64,000 bases of DNA from Microbispora corallina. Its GTDB lineage: Bacteria > Actinomycetota > Actinomycetes > Streptosporangiales > Streptosporangiaceae. This document shows positions 50,521 through 59,547 of this stretch, in pieces. Below the pieces are notes generated by a model. It worked only from the letters and a program-made list of their open reading frames with translations. It was not told the DNA's origin and searched no databases. The translations under genes and the position numbers were made by a program. Location: NCBI RefSeq assembly GCF_016863035.1, contig NZ_BOOC01000011.1:124001-188000 (forward strand). Reading direction: 5' to 3'. Within the stretch, counting starts at the first letter, position 1; each line of letters starts with the position of its first letter.

Positions 50521-53500
50521 TCATCTCTGGCCCAGGACCCGGGGGCGTCCGGGCCGCCGGGCGATGCGCCGCTCGGGGTAGGGGCCCAGGTCGTCCCCGC
50601 GGATGGCGGAGGCCAGCAGCTCCGCCAGGTGCAGCGCCTGCCGTCCGGTGCCCGCGTGCTCGATCTGCGTACGGCAGCTGAACCCGTCGGCGAGGATCAG
50701 CGTCTCGGGACCGGCGTCGCGGACGGCCGGGAGCAGCTCGCTCTCGGCGCACGCGAGGGACACGTCGAGGTGCCCGGCCGTGAAGCCGAAGTCGCCGGCC
50801 AGCCCGCAGCACCCGCCCACCGCGTCGAGGCGCACGCCGGCGCTGCGCAGCAGGTGTCTGTCGGTGTCGTACCCCAGCACCGAGTGGTGGTGGCAGTGCG
50901 GCTGGGAGACGGCGTCCCTGTCGATGCGCGGCGGCCGCCACCCGTCGGTCCGCGTGAGCAGCTCGGCGAGTGTCCGCGTCTGCTCCTTCAGCCGTACGGC
51001 GTCCCGGTCGTGCGGGAGCAGGTTGGCCGCGTCGGAGCGGAACACGGCGGCGCAGCTCGGCTCCAGGGCCACGATGGGCGTTCCCCGCCGCAGCGCGGGC
51101 GCCAGCGTGCGGAGCGTCCGGCGCAGCACCCGTTTGGCCACGCCGAGCTGTCCCGTGGAGATCCAGGTGAGGCCGCAGCACAGGGTGCGCGGCGGGAGCA
51201 CCACCCGGTAGCCCGCCGACTCCATGACCGCGACGGCGGCCCGCCCGATGTGGGGGGCGAGGTTGTCGGTGAACGTGTCGGGCCACAGCACCACCGTCCC
51301 CCGCTCGCCGTCGCCGCGCGGGCCCCTGCGCCGGTACCAGTCGCTGAAGCGAAGATCGGCGAAGTACGGCACGGGACGGGCGGGCTCGATGCCCCCGGCC
51401 CGCTTGGCGAGGGCGCCCAGCCCCGGCGTGTGGGTGAGGACGTTGACGGCACGGGGCGCGAACGCGGCCAGCCGGGCCAGCACCGGCAGCCATCCCATCG
51501 AGTAGTGAGCGGCCGGGCGCACCCGCCCGGAGTAGTGGTGGGACAGGAACTCGGCCTTGTAGGTGGCCATGTCGACCTCCGTGGGGCAGTCGTGGCTGCA
51601 TCCCTTACAGGCCAGGCAGAGGTCGAGGGCGTCGCGCACGGCCCCGGAGCGCCAGCCGTCCCGGACGGTGGAGTCGGCGTGACCGTCGAGCATCTCGAAC
51701 AGCAGCCGCGCCCGGCCGCGCGTCGAGTGCTCCTCCTCCCTGGTCGCGCGGTACGACGGGCACATCACCCCGCCGGAGGGCCGGCGGCACTGGCCCACCC
51801 CCACGCACCGCATGACGGCCCGCTGGAAGCTGCCCTCGTCGGCCGGGTAGCCGAAGCGGGCGTCCGGCTCGGCCGGCGTCCAGCCGGGCCCGAGCCGGAG
51901 GTTCTCGTCCACCCGGTACGGCGCCACGATCTTGCCGGGGTTCATCCGGTCATCGGGGTCGAAGACGGCCTTGACCTGCTCGAACGCGGTCATGACCGCG
52001 GGGCCGAACATCCGCGGCAGCAGTTCCCCCCGCGACTGCCCGTCGCCGTGCTCGCCCGACAGCGAGCCGCCGTACGACACGACCAGGTCGGCGGCCCGCT
52101 CGAGGAACGCGTGGAAGGCGCGCACGCCGTCGGCGGTGACGAGGTCGAACGGGATGCGGGTGTGCACGCAGCCCTGCCCGAAGTGCCCGTACAGCGAGGC
52201 GTCGCCGTACCCGAACTCCTCGAACAGCCGGCACAGGTCGCGCAGGTAGTCGCCGAGCCGCTCGGGCGGGACCGCGGAGTCCTCCCAGCCCTCCCACGTC
52301 TCGCGCATGCCGGGGACGCGGGCCGTGGCGCCGAGGCCCGACTCGCGGACCTCCCACAGCTCCTTCTCCAGCAGCTCCGTGTCGAAGAACGCGACGTGCG
52401 GCTCGTGATCGCTGCCGCGCAGGTCGTCGACGAGCGCGTTCGCCCTGTCGTCGGCCTCCTCCCGCGAGTCGCCTGCGAAGGAGACCATCAGCCAGCCGCC
52501 GCCTTCCGGCAGCTCCTTGAGCGCCTCCGGGTGCATGCCCTTGCGCCGCTCGTAGCCGACCAGCTTGTCGTCCACGCCCTCCAGCTGCAGCGGGCGGTGC
52601 GCGGCGATGCGCGGGACGGCGTCCCCCGCCACCGCGATGTCGTGGTAGCCGAGGACGACGAGGCTCTCGGCCTTCGGCGCCGGCACCAGCCGCAGCTCGG
52701 CCCGCAGCACGGTGACGAGCGTGCCCTCGGAGCCGACCAGGGCCCTGGCCAGGTCGAAGTCGCCGCCCGGGAGCAGCTGGTCGAGGTTGTAGCCCGACAC
52801 CCGCCTCGGGATGTCGGGGAAGCGGCGGCGGATCTCGCCGGCGTGGGCGCCGACGACGTCCCGCAGGCCGCGGTAGATCTCGGCGCGCCGCCCGCCCTCC
52901 GCGAGGATCCGTTCGAACTCGTCCCCGCCGGTCGGGCCGACCCACGTGCGCAGTCCGTCGTAGGTGAGGATCTCCAGGCGGGCGACGTTGTCGGCGGTCT
53001 TGCCGTACGCCTGCGCCGTCGAGCCGCAGGAGTTGTTGCCGATCATGCCGCCGAGGGTGCAGTGCGAGTGGGTGGACGGGCGGGGCCCGAACATCAGGCC
53101 CGTGTCCCGCAGCAACAGGTTGAGCGTGTCGAGCACGATGCCGGGCTCGACCACGCAGGTGTGCGCCGCCCGGTCCACGGAGACCAGCCGGTGACAGTAC
53201 TTCGACCAGTCGATCACGACGGCCGCGTTGCAGGTCTGCCCGGCCAGGCTGGTGCCGCCGCCACGGGAGGTGATCGGCGCCCGGTGCTCCCGGCAGACCG
53301 CCACGGCCTCCGCCGCGGCCTCCACGCTGCGCGGCACCACCACCCCGATCGGGACCTGCCGGTAGTTGGACCCGTCGGTGGAGTAGGCGCCGCGGGTGCC
53401 CGGGTCGAACCGGACCTCGCCGTCCACGCGGGCCGCGAGGTCGCGCTCCAGCTCGCGCACCCGCACGTACGGCTCGCGCGGCCGCCGGGTCACCGGCGTG

Positions 53501-53523
53501 GGGACGAAGGCCTGGGCGGTCAT
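50521..53523 (-). CDS. FAD-linked oxidase / Fe-S (CCG) dehydrogenase, YdiJ-like
   Basis: A 1000-residue two-part flavoprotein. Residues about 25-480 are FAD_binding_4 plus FAD-oxidase C domains ('SRGGGTSLAGQTCN', 'IGNNSCGSTAQAYGKTADN', 'SGEHGDGQSRGELLPRMFG'). Then come an Fe-S region ('CLACKGCSHDCPTEVD') and two CCG domains ('CCGLTW', 'GGCCGLAGDFGF'). The architecture and length match YdiJ, a D-2-hydroxyglutarate/D-lactate-type dehydrogenase feeding electrons to the quinone pool or another carrier. Only seven bases separate it from the pyruvate-oxidase-like gene upstream. Confidence 0.9.
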   Translation of the reverse strand: MTAQAFVPTPVTRRPREPYVRVRELERDLAARVDGEVRFDPGTRGAYSTDGSNYRQVPIGVVVPRSVEAAAEAVAVCREHRAPITSRGGGTSLAGQTCNAAVVIDWSKYCHRLVSVDRAAHTCVVEPGIVLDTLNLLLRDTGLMFGPRPSTHSHCTLGGMIGNNSCGSTAQAYGKTADNVARLEILTYDGLRTWVGPTGGDEFERILAEGGRRAEIYRGLRDVVGAHAGEIRRRFPDIPRRVSGYNLDQLLPGGDFDLARALVGSEGTLVTVLRAELRLVPAPKAESLVVLGYHDIAVAGDAVPRIAAHRPLQLEGVDDKLVGYERRKGMHPEALKELPEGGGWLMVSFAGDSREEADDRANALVDDLRGSDHEPHVAFFDTELLEKELWEVRESGLGATARVPGMRETWEGWEDSAVPPERLGDYLRDLCRLFEEFGYGDASLYGHFGQGCVHTRIPFDLVTADGVRAFHAFLERAADLVVSYGGSLSGEHGDGQSRGELLPRMFGPAVMTAFEQVKAVFDPDDRMNPGKIVAPYRVDENLRLGPGWTPAEPDARFGYPADEGSFQRAVMRCVGVGQCRRPSGGVMCPSYRATREEEHSTRGRARLLFEMLDGHADSTVRDGWRSGAVRDALDLCLACKGCSHDCPTEVDMATYKAEFLSHHYSGRVRPAAHYSMGWLPVLARLAAFAPRAVNVLTHTPGLGALAKRAGGIEPARPVPYFADLRFSDWYRRRGPRGDGERGTVVLWPDTFTDNLAPHIGRAAVAVMESAGYRVVLPPRTLCCGLTWISTGQLGVAKRVLRRTLRTLAPALRRGTPIVALEPSCAAVFRSDAANLLPHDRDAVRLKEQTRTLAELLTRTDGWRPPRIDRDAVSQPHCHHHSVLGYDTDRHLLRSAGVRLDAVGGCCGLAGDFGFTAGHLDVSLACAESELLPAVRDAGPETLILADGFSCRTQIEHAGTGRQALHLAELLASAIRGDDLGPYPERRIARRPGRPRVLGQR

Positions 53524-53530
53524 CGGCCGG

Positions 53531-55297
53531 TCACCTCCCGAGCTGGGAGATCTTGTCCTTGAACAGCGTGGTGGCGATGGCCGCCTTGTGCGGCTGGCCC
53601 TTCAGGAAGGCCTCCGCGAACTTGATCGCCTGGTCGTGGCTCACCTTGCCCGGCATGGGCGGCTCGTTCGGGTCGACGTCGACGTCGACGAGCGCCGGCC
53701 CGTCGTGGGCGAGTGCCTGCCGCACGGCCTCGTCGACATCGGCCGGGTCGGTCACCTTGCGGCCGTACGCGCCGCACGACCGCGCCCATGCCGAGAAGTC
53801 CGTCGCGGGCAGCCCGAACCGGACGCCGTGCTCGGGATAGCCGAGCACCATCTGCTCCCACAGGATCTGGCCGAGCGAGTCGTTGTTGTTCACCACCACC
53901 GTGATCGGCAGCCCCAGCCGGGCGGCCGTGTGGAACTCGGCCATCAGCATGGCGAAGCCGCCGTCGCCGATGAACGAGATCACCTGCCGGCCGGGGTGGG
54001 CGAGCTGCATCGCGATCGCGTACGGCAGGCCGGGCGCCATCGTGGCGAGGTTGCCCGACAGGTAGAACTCACGGCGGCCGCGGATCGTCCAGTGCCGCGC
54101 GGCCCACGTGGCGATCGTGCCGGAGTCGCAGGTCAGGATGGCGTCGTCGGAGGCCGCCCGGTCGACGCAGCCGATGAGGTACTGCGGTGCGATCGGGCTG
54201 CGCTTGGGCGACACCAGCGCGGCCATGTCCTCGCGCCACTTGCGCATGGCGTCCTGGTACTTCTCCAGGTGGGAGCGGTCGTCCCGGCGCCGCAGCAGCG
54301 GCAGCAGGGCGGCCAGGCCCTCCTTGGCGTCGCCCACCATCGGCACCTGGGTGGGCAGCCGCAGCCCGGCCCTGACGGGGTCGGCCTCGATCTGCACCAC
54401 GGCGACCTTGCCCGGCTCGGGCAGGTGCTTCGTGTAGGGGAAGTTGGTGCCCACCATGAGGAGGGTGTCGCAGTCCTCGACCAGGTCCTCGCCGGGCCGG
54501 GTGCCGAGCAGGCCGATGCCGCCCACGGCGAACGGCGAGTCGTCGGGGATGACGGCCTTGCCCGGCAGCGTCTTGATGACCGGCGCGCCCAGGGCGTCGG
54601 CGACGGCCAGCACCTCGTCGCGCGCGTGCAGGGCCCCGGCTCCGGCGAGGATCGCGGGCTTCGCGCCTCCGTTGAGGACCTTCGCCGCGGCCTCGAGATC
54701 CTCGCGTCGCGGCGTGCCGGGCGGGGACAGGTAGATCGGCGCGGTCGCCGGGGGTCGGGCCGGCGCCACGTGCTGGTAGGGGTCCTCGTCGGCCGGGGCG
54801 ACCTGCACGTCGTTCGGCAGGCACAGGTGGGCCACGCCGCGCCGGGCGTACGCCGTGCGGACCGCGATGTCCACCACGCCGGGCAGCTGCGCGGGGTTGT
54901 CGACCACGAGGTTGTACTCCGCGACGTCGGCGAAGAGCTGCTCGAGGTGGACCTCCTGCTGGTAGCCGGTGCCCAGCACGCTGGTCTCCTGCATGCCGGT
55001 GATCGCGAGCACCGGCATGTGGTCGAGCTTGGCGTCGTACAGCCCGTTCAGCAGGTGGATGCCGCCGGGACCCGAGGTGGCCAGGCAGACGCCGATGCGC
55101 CCGGTGGCCTTGGCGTGGGCGGTCGCCATGAACGCGGCCGCCTCCTCGTGGTGCACCAGCACGAACCTGATCCGGTCGGACTGGCGGCGCAGACCTTCCA
55201 TGATCCCGTTGATCCCGTCACCCGGGAGCCCGAAGACCGTGTCGACACCCCAGTCGGCCAGCCGCCGGACGAGCACTTCGGAGGCGATTTCACTCAT
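53531..55297 (-). CDS. thiamine-diphosphate-dependent enzyme, pyruvate-oxidase-like
   Basis: A 588-residue enzyme of the pyruvate oxidase/acetolactate synthase group. The catalytic Glu is in 'LVHHEEAAAFMATAHA', and the ThDP/Mg motif runs from 'GDGGFAMLMAEFHTA' to 'VVNNND'. The middle domain would bind FAD. Sequence and neighbours favour a PoxB-like enzyme decarboxylating pyruvate to acetate with electron transfer to quinone, over acetolactate synthase, as no small subunit is present. ATG 55297. First gene of the four-gene operon. Confidence 0.9.
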   Translation of the reverse strand: MSEIASEVLVRRLADWGVDTVFGLPGDGINGIMEGLRRQSDRIRFVLVHHEEAAAFMATAHAKATGRIGVCLATSGPGGIHLLNGLYDAKLDHMPVLAITGMQETSVLGTGYQQEVHLEQLFADVAEYNLVVDNPAQLPGVVDIAVRTAYARRGVAHLCLPNDVQVAPADEDPYQHVAPARPPATAPIYLSPPGTPRREDLEAAAKVLNGGAKPAILAGAGALHARDEVLAVADALGAPVIKTLPGKAVIPDDSPFAVGGIGLLGTRPGEDLVEDCDTLLMVGTNFPYTKHLPEPGKVAVVQIEADPVRAGLRLPTQVPMVGDAKEGLAALLPLLRRRDDRSHLEKYQDAMRKWREDMAALVSPKRSPIAPQYLIGCVDRAASDDAILTCDSGTIATWAARHWTIRGRREFYLSGNLATMAPGLPYAIAMQLAHPGRQVISFIGDGGFAMLMAEFHTAARLGLPITVVVNNNDSLGQILWEQMVLGYPEHGVRFGLPATDFSAWARSCGAYGRKVTDPADVDEAVRQALAHDGPALVDVDVDPNEPPMPGKVSHDQAIKFAEAFLKGQPHKAAIATTLFKDKISQLGR

Positions 55298-55445
55298 ACC
55301 TGCCGCGCTGCCCGTCCCCGGGGATCTGACACTGACCGTACGGAAAATTTTTCCTCTACGAATGTTTCGCCGTTTGGGCACCGTCCGCGGGGTAGGGCGA
55401 GGACCACGCCCGCAGTCCGGGCCCATCCCGCGGGCGGGGCCGCGG
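55298..55445 (-). promoter_or_regulatory. promoter region of the oxidation operon
   Basis: An A/T-rich patch in otherwise G/C-rich DNA carries the 13-base palindrome GGAAAATTTTTCC (55342-55354), 45-57 bases upstream of the ATG. It is a reasonable site for the operon's MarR protein or another regulator. No gene in this stretch. Confidence 0.45.
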
Positions 55446-58400
55446 TCACCGGCGGGAAGGGGGGTCGGTGACGGCGGCCCGCGACTCCAGCCGGCCCTGC
55501 CGCACCTTCCGGATGGAGGCGCCGACCCGTGGGTCGATGCGCTCGCTCAACGCCATCGCCCGGTTGAGCGCGGCGTCGGCGGCGGCGTCCTCGTCGAGCG
55601 CGAGCAGCGCCTCGCCGAGCGTCACCAGCGTCTGCGCCTCGTCCAGCGGGGCCTGCATCTTGCGGAACAGCGTCACGGCCTCCTGCAGCCGGGTGACGGC
55701 CTGGGCGGGGTCGCCGTCCGCCATCGCGAGCTCCCCGAGCCCCACCAGGACCCGCGCCTCGGCGAGCTGGTGATGGGACGTGCCGGCCAGCGTCTGCGCC
55801 TGGCGGAGCGCGCTCTCGGCCTCGGCGAAGTTGCCCCGCCGCATCCGGGCCATGCCCAGCCCGTGCAGCGCGTACGCCTCGCCGGTCGGGTCGCCGATGT
55901 CCCGCACCACGGCCAGCGCCTCGCGGAACGCCTCCTCGGCCTGGGTGAGGTCGTCGGACTGCAGGTGGAGGTGGCCCATGCGGTGCAGCACCTGCGCGCA
56001 CACGCGCCTGCTGCCGCCGGCCTTGCTGAGCGTCAGGGCCTCCGACAGCAGCGGCATGACGCCGTCGAGGTCGTCGCACTCCAGCTTGAGCCGGGCGAGG
56101 TTCTGCAGGGCGTAGGCCGCGGCCACCTGGTCGCCGGTGGTGCGGAAGATCTCCAGGGCCTGCTGGTAGCGCTTCATCGCGGCGTCGAAGCGGCCGTTCA
56201 TCCGGTCGAGGAAGCCGAGGTTGCGGACCGCCAGGGCCACCCCCTGGTCCTCGCCCACCTGCCGGAACAGCTCGACCGACGCCTCGAAGCTGCGCTGGGC
56301 GTCGACGAACCGCTGCTCGCTGATGCACAGCGAGCCCAGGGAGTAGAGCAGCGCGGCCTGCCCGCGGGCGTTGCCGCTCTGCCGGGTGGCCTCCAGCGCG
56401 ATCTCGTGGGTCTCCCGCCAGTCGTCCAGGTAGACCCGCGACTCGAAGAACGGCACGACGTTGGCGGCCAGCGCCCAGCACAGGTCGACGAACCCGGCCT
56501 GGGCCGCCTGGCGGATGCCCGACACGAGGAACAGCCGTTCGCGCTCGAACCACGACAGCGGCGGTGAGATCAGCCGGTCCACCAGGCTCTCGGGCAGCGG
56601 CCACTTCGGCGCGTCGTTCTGCACCAGGACGTCCTCGCCGTACTCGCGCCTGCGGGCGGCGTCGGTGAGGTAGAGCAGCCCCCCGAGCACCCGGGCGAGC
56701 GCGGCGTTGCGCTCGGCGGGCGACTCCTCGGCGGCCAGGCGCTCCCGGGCGAACACCCGGATGAGGTCGTGGAAGCGGTAGCGGGTGTGCACGCCCCGTC
56801 CGACCCCCGTCGTCTCGACGAGCTGCGCGTCGGCCAGGTCGTCGATCAGGTCCTGGGCGTCGGGAAGCGGCAGGTCGAGCAGCGCGGCGCTGGTCCAGGC
56901 CGAGAACAGGTGCGAGTCGAGGATCGCCAGCCGGCGGAACAGCCGCCGCGCGTCCGCGCTCACCGCCTCGTACGTCAGCGAGATGCTGGCCCTGATCCCC
57001 ATCTCACCGTGCTTGAGCTCGTCGAGCCTGCGGGTCTCGTCCTTCAGCCGCTCCACGAGCTGGAAGATGCTCCAGTGGGGACGGGCGGCCAGGCGGGCGC
57101 CGGCGATGCGCAGCGCCAGCGGAAGGTGGCCGCACAGCTCGGCCAGCTCGGCGGCGTCCTCGGCCTCACCCTGCACCCGCTTGGCCCCGGCGATGCGCGA
57201 CAGCAGGTCGATCGACTGGTCGGAGTCGAACAGGTCGAGGTCCACGTGGATGGCCCCGGCCAGCCCGGCGAGCCGGCTCCTGCTGGTGACGATGACGGCC
57301 GAGGCCGGGTTGCCCGGCAGCAGCGGCAGCACCTGGCCCTCGTTGCCCGCGTCGTCGAGCACGATGAGCATCCGCCGGTCGGCCAGCAGGGCGCGGTACA
57401 TCTCGGCCCGCTCCTCGACCCCCTCGGGCAGGCCGCTTCCCGGCACGCCGAGCACGCGGAGGAACCGTTCGAGCACCTGCGCGGGGCTGACCGGCCGGCT
57501 CACGCCGGCGTGCAGATCGGCGAACAGCTGGCCGTCGGGGAAGTGGTCGGCGACGCTGTGCGCGGCGTGCACCGCGACCGTGGACTTGCCGATGCCGCCC
57601 TTGCCGACGATGACGATGATGGGCACGGCGAACCGGGCGGCCCGCGTCGACGCGCTCATCAGGCGCTGCCGGATCTCGTTGACCTGCCGGGCCCGCCCGG
57701 TGAAGTCGGCGATGCCGGTCGGCAGCATGCCGGGCACGCTCGGCAGCGCGACCGGGGGGTCCAGCGTCACCTGCACCGGCTGCTCGGGCAGGTCGAGGCG
57801 CTCGTCGCAGGTGAGGATGGCGTACTCCAGCTGCTGGAGCCGCTCGTTGGGCTCGATGCCCAGCTCCTCGATCATCGTGGCGCGGGCCTCGCGGTAGGCG
57901 TGCAGCGCCTCGGCCTGCCGTCCCGACCGGTACAGCGCCAGCATCAGCTGCTCGCGCAGCCGTTCGCGCAGCGGGTGATCCTCGACCAGCCTGGTCAGCT
58001 CGCCGACCAGCTCGTGGTGGCGGCCGAGCTCCAGCTCCAGCTGGACGCAGTCCTCGTTGGCCGTGATGCGGTGCTCGGTGAGCCGCGCCGCGGCCGACTG
58101 CACGATCCTGCTCTCGATGCCCTCCAGCACCGGGCCGCGCCACAGCGCCAGCGCCTCCCGGTAGTGCTTGACGGCCGCGTCGTAGGCGCGGCTCTCGCGG
58201 GCCCGCCGGGCCTGGAGCACGAGGTTCTCGAACCGGTGGGAGTCGATCTGCTCGTCCTCGACGTGGATCGCGTACCCCTGTGGCCGCGTCGTGATGAGGC
58301 TCGACTCCCCGTTTGTAGCGAACATCCGGCGCAGCGCCGAGATGCAGATCTGCACCTGGGCCCGCGAGGTCGTGGGCGGGTCGTCCCCGTAGATCGCCTC

Positions 58401-58538
58401 CATCAGACGGGTCGTGGTCACGGCCCGGTTCGCGTCCAGCAGCAGTATGGCGAGGACGGTCTGCTGCCTGATCCCCCCAAGGTCCAGGCGTTTCCCCGAC
58501 GCGTCGACCTCCAGCGCCCCCAGAACCCGAAACTCCAC
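55446..58538 (-). CDS. SARP-type regulator with NB-ARC and TPR domains (AfsR-like)
   Basis: A 1030-residue transcriptional activator. Order of domains: OmpR-like winged helix (about 1-95, 'RQQTVLAILLLDANRAVTTT'), bacterial transcriptional-activation domain (97-245), NB-ARC/STAND ATPase (about 285-560, Walker A 'VGKGGIGKSTVAV', sensor 'LIVLDDAGN'), then tetratricopeptide repeats (about 700-1010). AfsR and relatives respond to nucleotide state or kinase phosphorylation and activate secondary-metabolism or pleiotropic genes. GTG 58538 is chosen because AGGGAG lies six bases upstream and the family starts with '[MV]EFRVLG'. No biosynthetic cluster adjoins. Confidence 0.92.
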   Translation of the reverse strand: MEFRVLGALEVDASGKRLDLGGIRQQTVLAILLLDANRAVTTTRLMEAIYGDDPPTTSRAQVQICISALRRMFATNGESSLITTRPQGYAIHVEDEQIDSHRFENLVLQARRARESRAYDAAVKHYREALALWRGPVLEGIESRIVQSAAARLTEHRITANEDCVQLELELGRHHELVGELTRLVEDHPLRERLREQLMLALYRSGRQAEALHAYREARATMIEELGIEPNERLQQLEYAILTCDERLDLPEQPVQVTLDPPVALPSVPGMLPTGIADFTGRARQVNEIRQRLMSASTRAARFAVPIIVIVGKGGIGKSTVAVHAAHSVADHFPDGQLFADLHAGVSRPVSPAQVLERFLRVLGVPGSGLPEGVEERAEMYRALLADRRMLIVLDDAGNEGQVLPLLPGNPASAVIVTSRSRLAGLAGAIHVDLDLFDSDQSIDLLSRIAGAKRVQGEAEDAAELAELCGHLPLALRIAGARLAARPHWSIFQLVERLKDETRRLDELKHGEMGIRASISLTYEAVSADARRLFRRLAILDSHLFSAWTSAALLDLPLPDAQDLIDDLADAQLVETTGVGRGVHTRYRFHDLIRVFARERLAAEESPAERNAALARVLGGLLYLTDAARRREYGEDVLVQNDAPKWPLPESLVDRLISPPLSWFERERLFLVSGIRQAAQAGFVDLCWALAANVVPFFESRVYLDDWRETHEIALEATRQSGNARGQAALLYSLGSLCISEQRFVDAQRSFEASVELFRQVGEDQGVALAVRNLGFLDRMNGRFDAAMKRYQQALEIFRTTGDQVAAAYALQNLARLKLECDDLDGVMPLLSEALTLSKAGGSRRVCAQVLHRMGHLHLQSDDLTQAEEAFREALAVVRDIGDPTGEAYALHGLGMARMRRGNFAEAESALRQAQTLAGTSHHQLAEARVLVGLGELAMADGDPAQAVTRLQEAVTLFRKMQAPLDEAQTLVTLGEALLALDEDAAADAALNRAMALSERIDPRVGASIRKVRQGRLESRAAVTDPPSRR

Positions 58539-58975
58539 CGCATCTCCCTGAAGACAACCGCGGTCGTGCTCGTCGAGGTCTCCGCCCCCCGGATGCGACA
58601 GGTGGCGGGCCGATGTCCCCAATACATTAAGGCGTCGTAATGATAGGCTCCGCCGTATTGGGGCCGTCCCTAGACATCAAGCGCGAAAACCGTGTTGCGC
58701 ACCGCCGGTGCCGACAATCGCCGTGGAGTCAGCTCCTTCCGGTGACCCCGGTTCCCCCCCGGGTGAGTGATGGCGCCGCCACCACCCAGAGTCGCTCTGT
58801 ACGCGATGTCTCTTTCGTGCGGATTGTACCCCTGTTGATGGACGAGGGCTAGGCGGATGCTCGTCCGTTTATTCCGGACATTGCTCTTAATAGCACTTAG
58901 TTACGGAAAAAGGACATGGAAAACGGCCGGGGACATCCGTCCCCGGCCGTTGCTGCGGGCCGGCCGCCTGCGCGT
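58539..58975. other. 437-base intergenic region without a gene
   Basis: Holds the promoter of the SARP gene on the minus strand (A/T-rich around 58620-58640) and, at its right end, the terminator of the small exported peptide. The stretch 58855-58920 is unusually A/T-rich (TTAATAGCACTTAGTTACGG). Short plus-strand frames here lack codon bias and I do not support any as a gene. Confidence 0.6.
58921..58950 (-). terminator. intrinsic terminator of the small peptide gene
   Basis: Perfect 13-bp stem (AACGGCCGGGGAC with GTCCCCGGCCGTT) and a 4-base loop. On the minus strand the 3' arm runs into TTTTCC and, a few bases on, another TTTTT, which is a rare classic rho-independent layout in this GC-rich genome. 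Confidence 0.8.
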
Positions 58976-59167
58976 TCAGTCCCAGGGGGTGCCGTCGGTC
59001 GTGGCGATCGGCGTGGGAACGGGGGTCGGCGTGCCGGTGACGGTCAGCGAACCCGAGTCGGCGGCGGCCGGCGCACTCATCGCGACGAGGCCGAGGCAGG
59101 CCACGAGGACGGCGATGGCGACGGAGAAGGTGAGTCGGAAGGCGGGGCTGCCGAAGGTCTCGCTCAT
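58976..59167 (-). CDS. small exported or membrane-anchored peptide
   Basis: A 63-residue protein: short charged start, one hydrophobic segment ('FSVAIAVLVACLGLVAMSA'), an APAAADSG cleavage-like site, then a Thr/Pro-rich tail ('TVTGTPTPVPTPIATTDG'). Either a secreted 28-residue peptide or a single-pass anchored one. Own strong ribosome binding site (GAGGTAGG) and own terminator show it is a real, independently expressed gene. Function unknown. Confidence 0.7.
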   Translation of the reverse strand: MSETFGSPAFRLTFSVAIAVLVACLGLVAMSAPAAADSGSLTVTGTPTPVPTPIATTDGTPWD

Positions 59168-59547
59168 TTCTGCCTACCTCGTGTCGTGTCGCGTAAGTGG
59201 GGTTTTGCCGGGCGTTCGGTCGATCTGTGCTCACCTTCACAGGGGCCGCCATCCGCTCCTTATCGGCGCGCTTCTCGCTCGCCATCACCGCAGGTCACAC
59301 ACGTGGTAAACGCATTTTTTCGGATCTTTTCCGATAAATATCGGGATTTGTTGAGAGGGTGCGGGGCATTCACCGGGTCGTACGGCCCGATCTCTCGTCC
59401 ATATGGCGATAGAGGGCCGATGGGACGCCGATAGCGGAATGCGTGAGGCTGGACCGCGTCCCGGGCGGGTGCGTGCCGCGCAGGTGCCGGGTTCGGCACA
59501 CAAAAGCGGCCCCTGGGGGCGTACCGGGCGGATAAGGTGGCGTGGAC
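59168..59547. promoter_or_regulatory. 380-base divergent control region
   Basis: Separates the small peptide gene (minus) from the transthyretin-like gene (plus). It has an A/T-rich core with the palindrome CCGATA-AA-TATCGG (59331-59344) beside TTTTTTCGG and TTTTCC runs, likely a regulator site. No gene seen. Confidence 0.45.

Noticed and set aside
50629..53562. 977-codon plus-strand open frame opposite the YdiJ-like gene
   Set aside because: Antisense shadow of a well-defined flavin/Fe-S protein; no start site or domain supports it.
53531..55297. Acetolactate synthase large subunit as the identity of the ThDP enzyme
   Set aside because: No small subunit gene is adjacent and the neighbours are oxidative enzymes, which fits a pyruvate-oxidase-like role better.
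58640..58852. 70-codon plus-strand ORF in the SARP upstream region
   Set aside because: Codon third positions are not GC-biased and no ribosome binding site or domain is visible.
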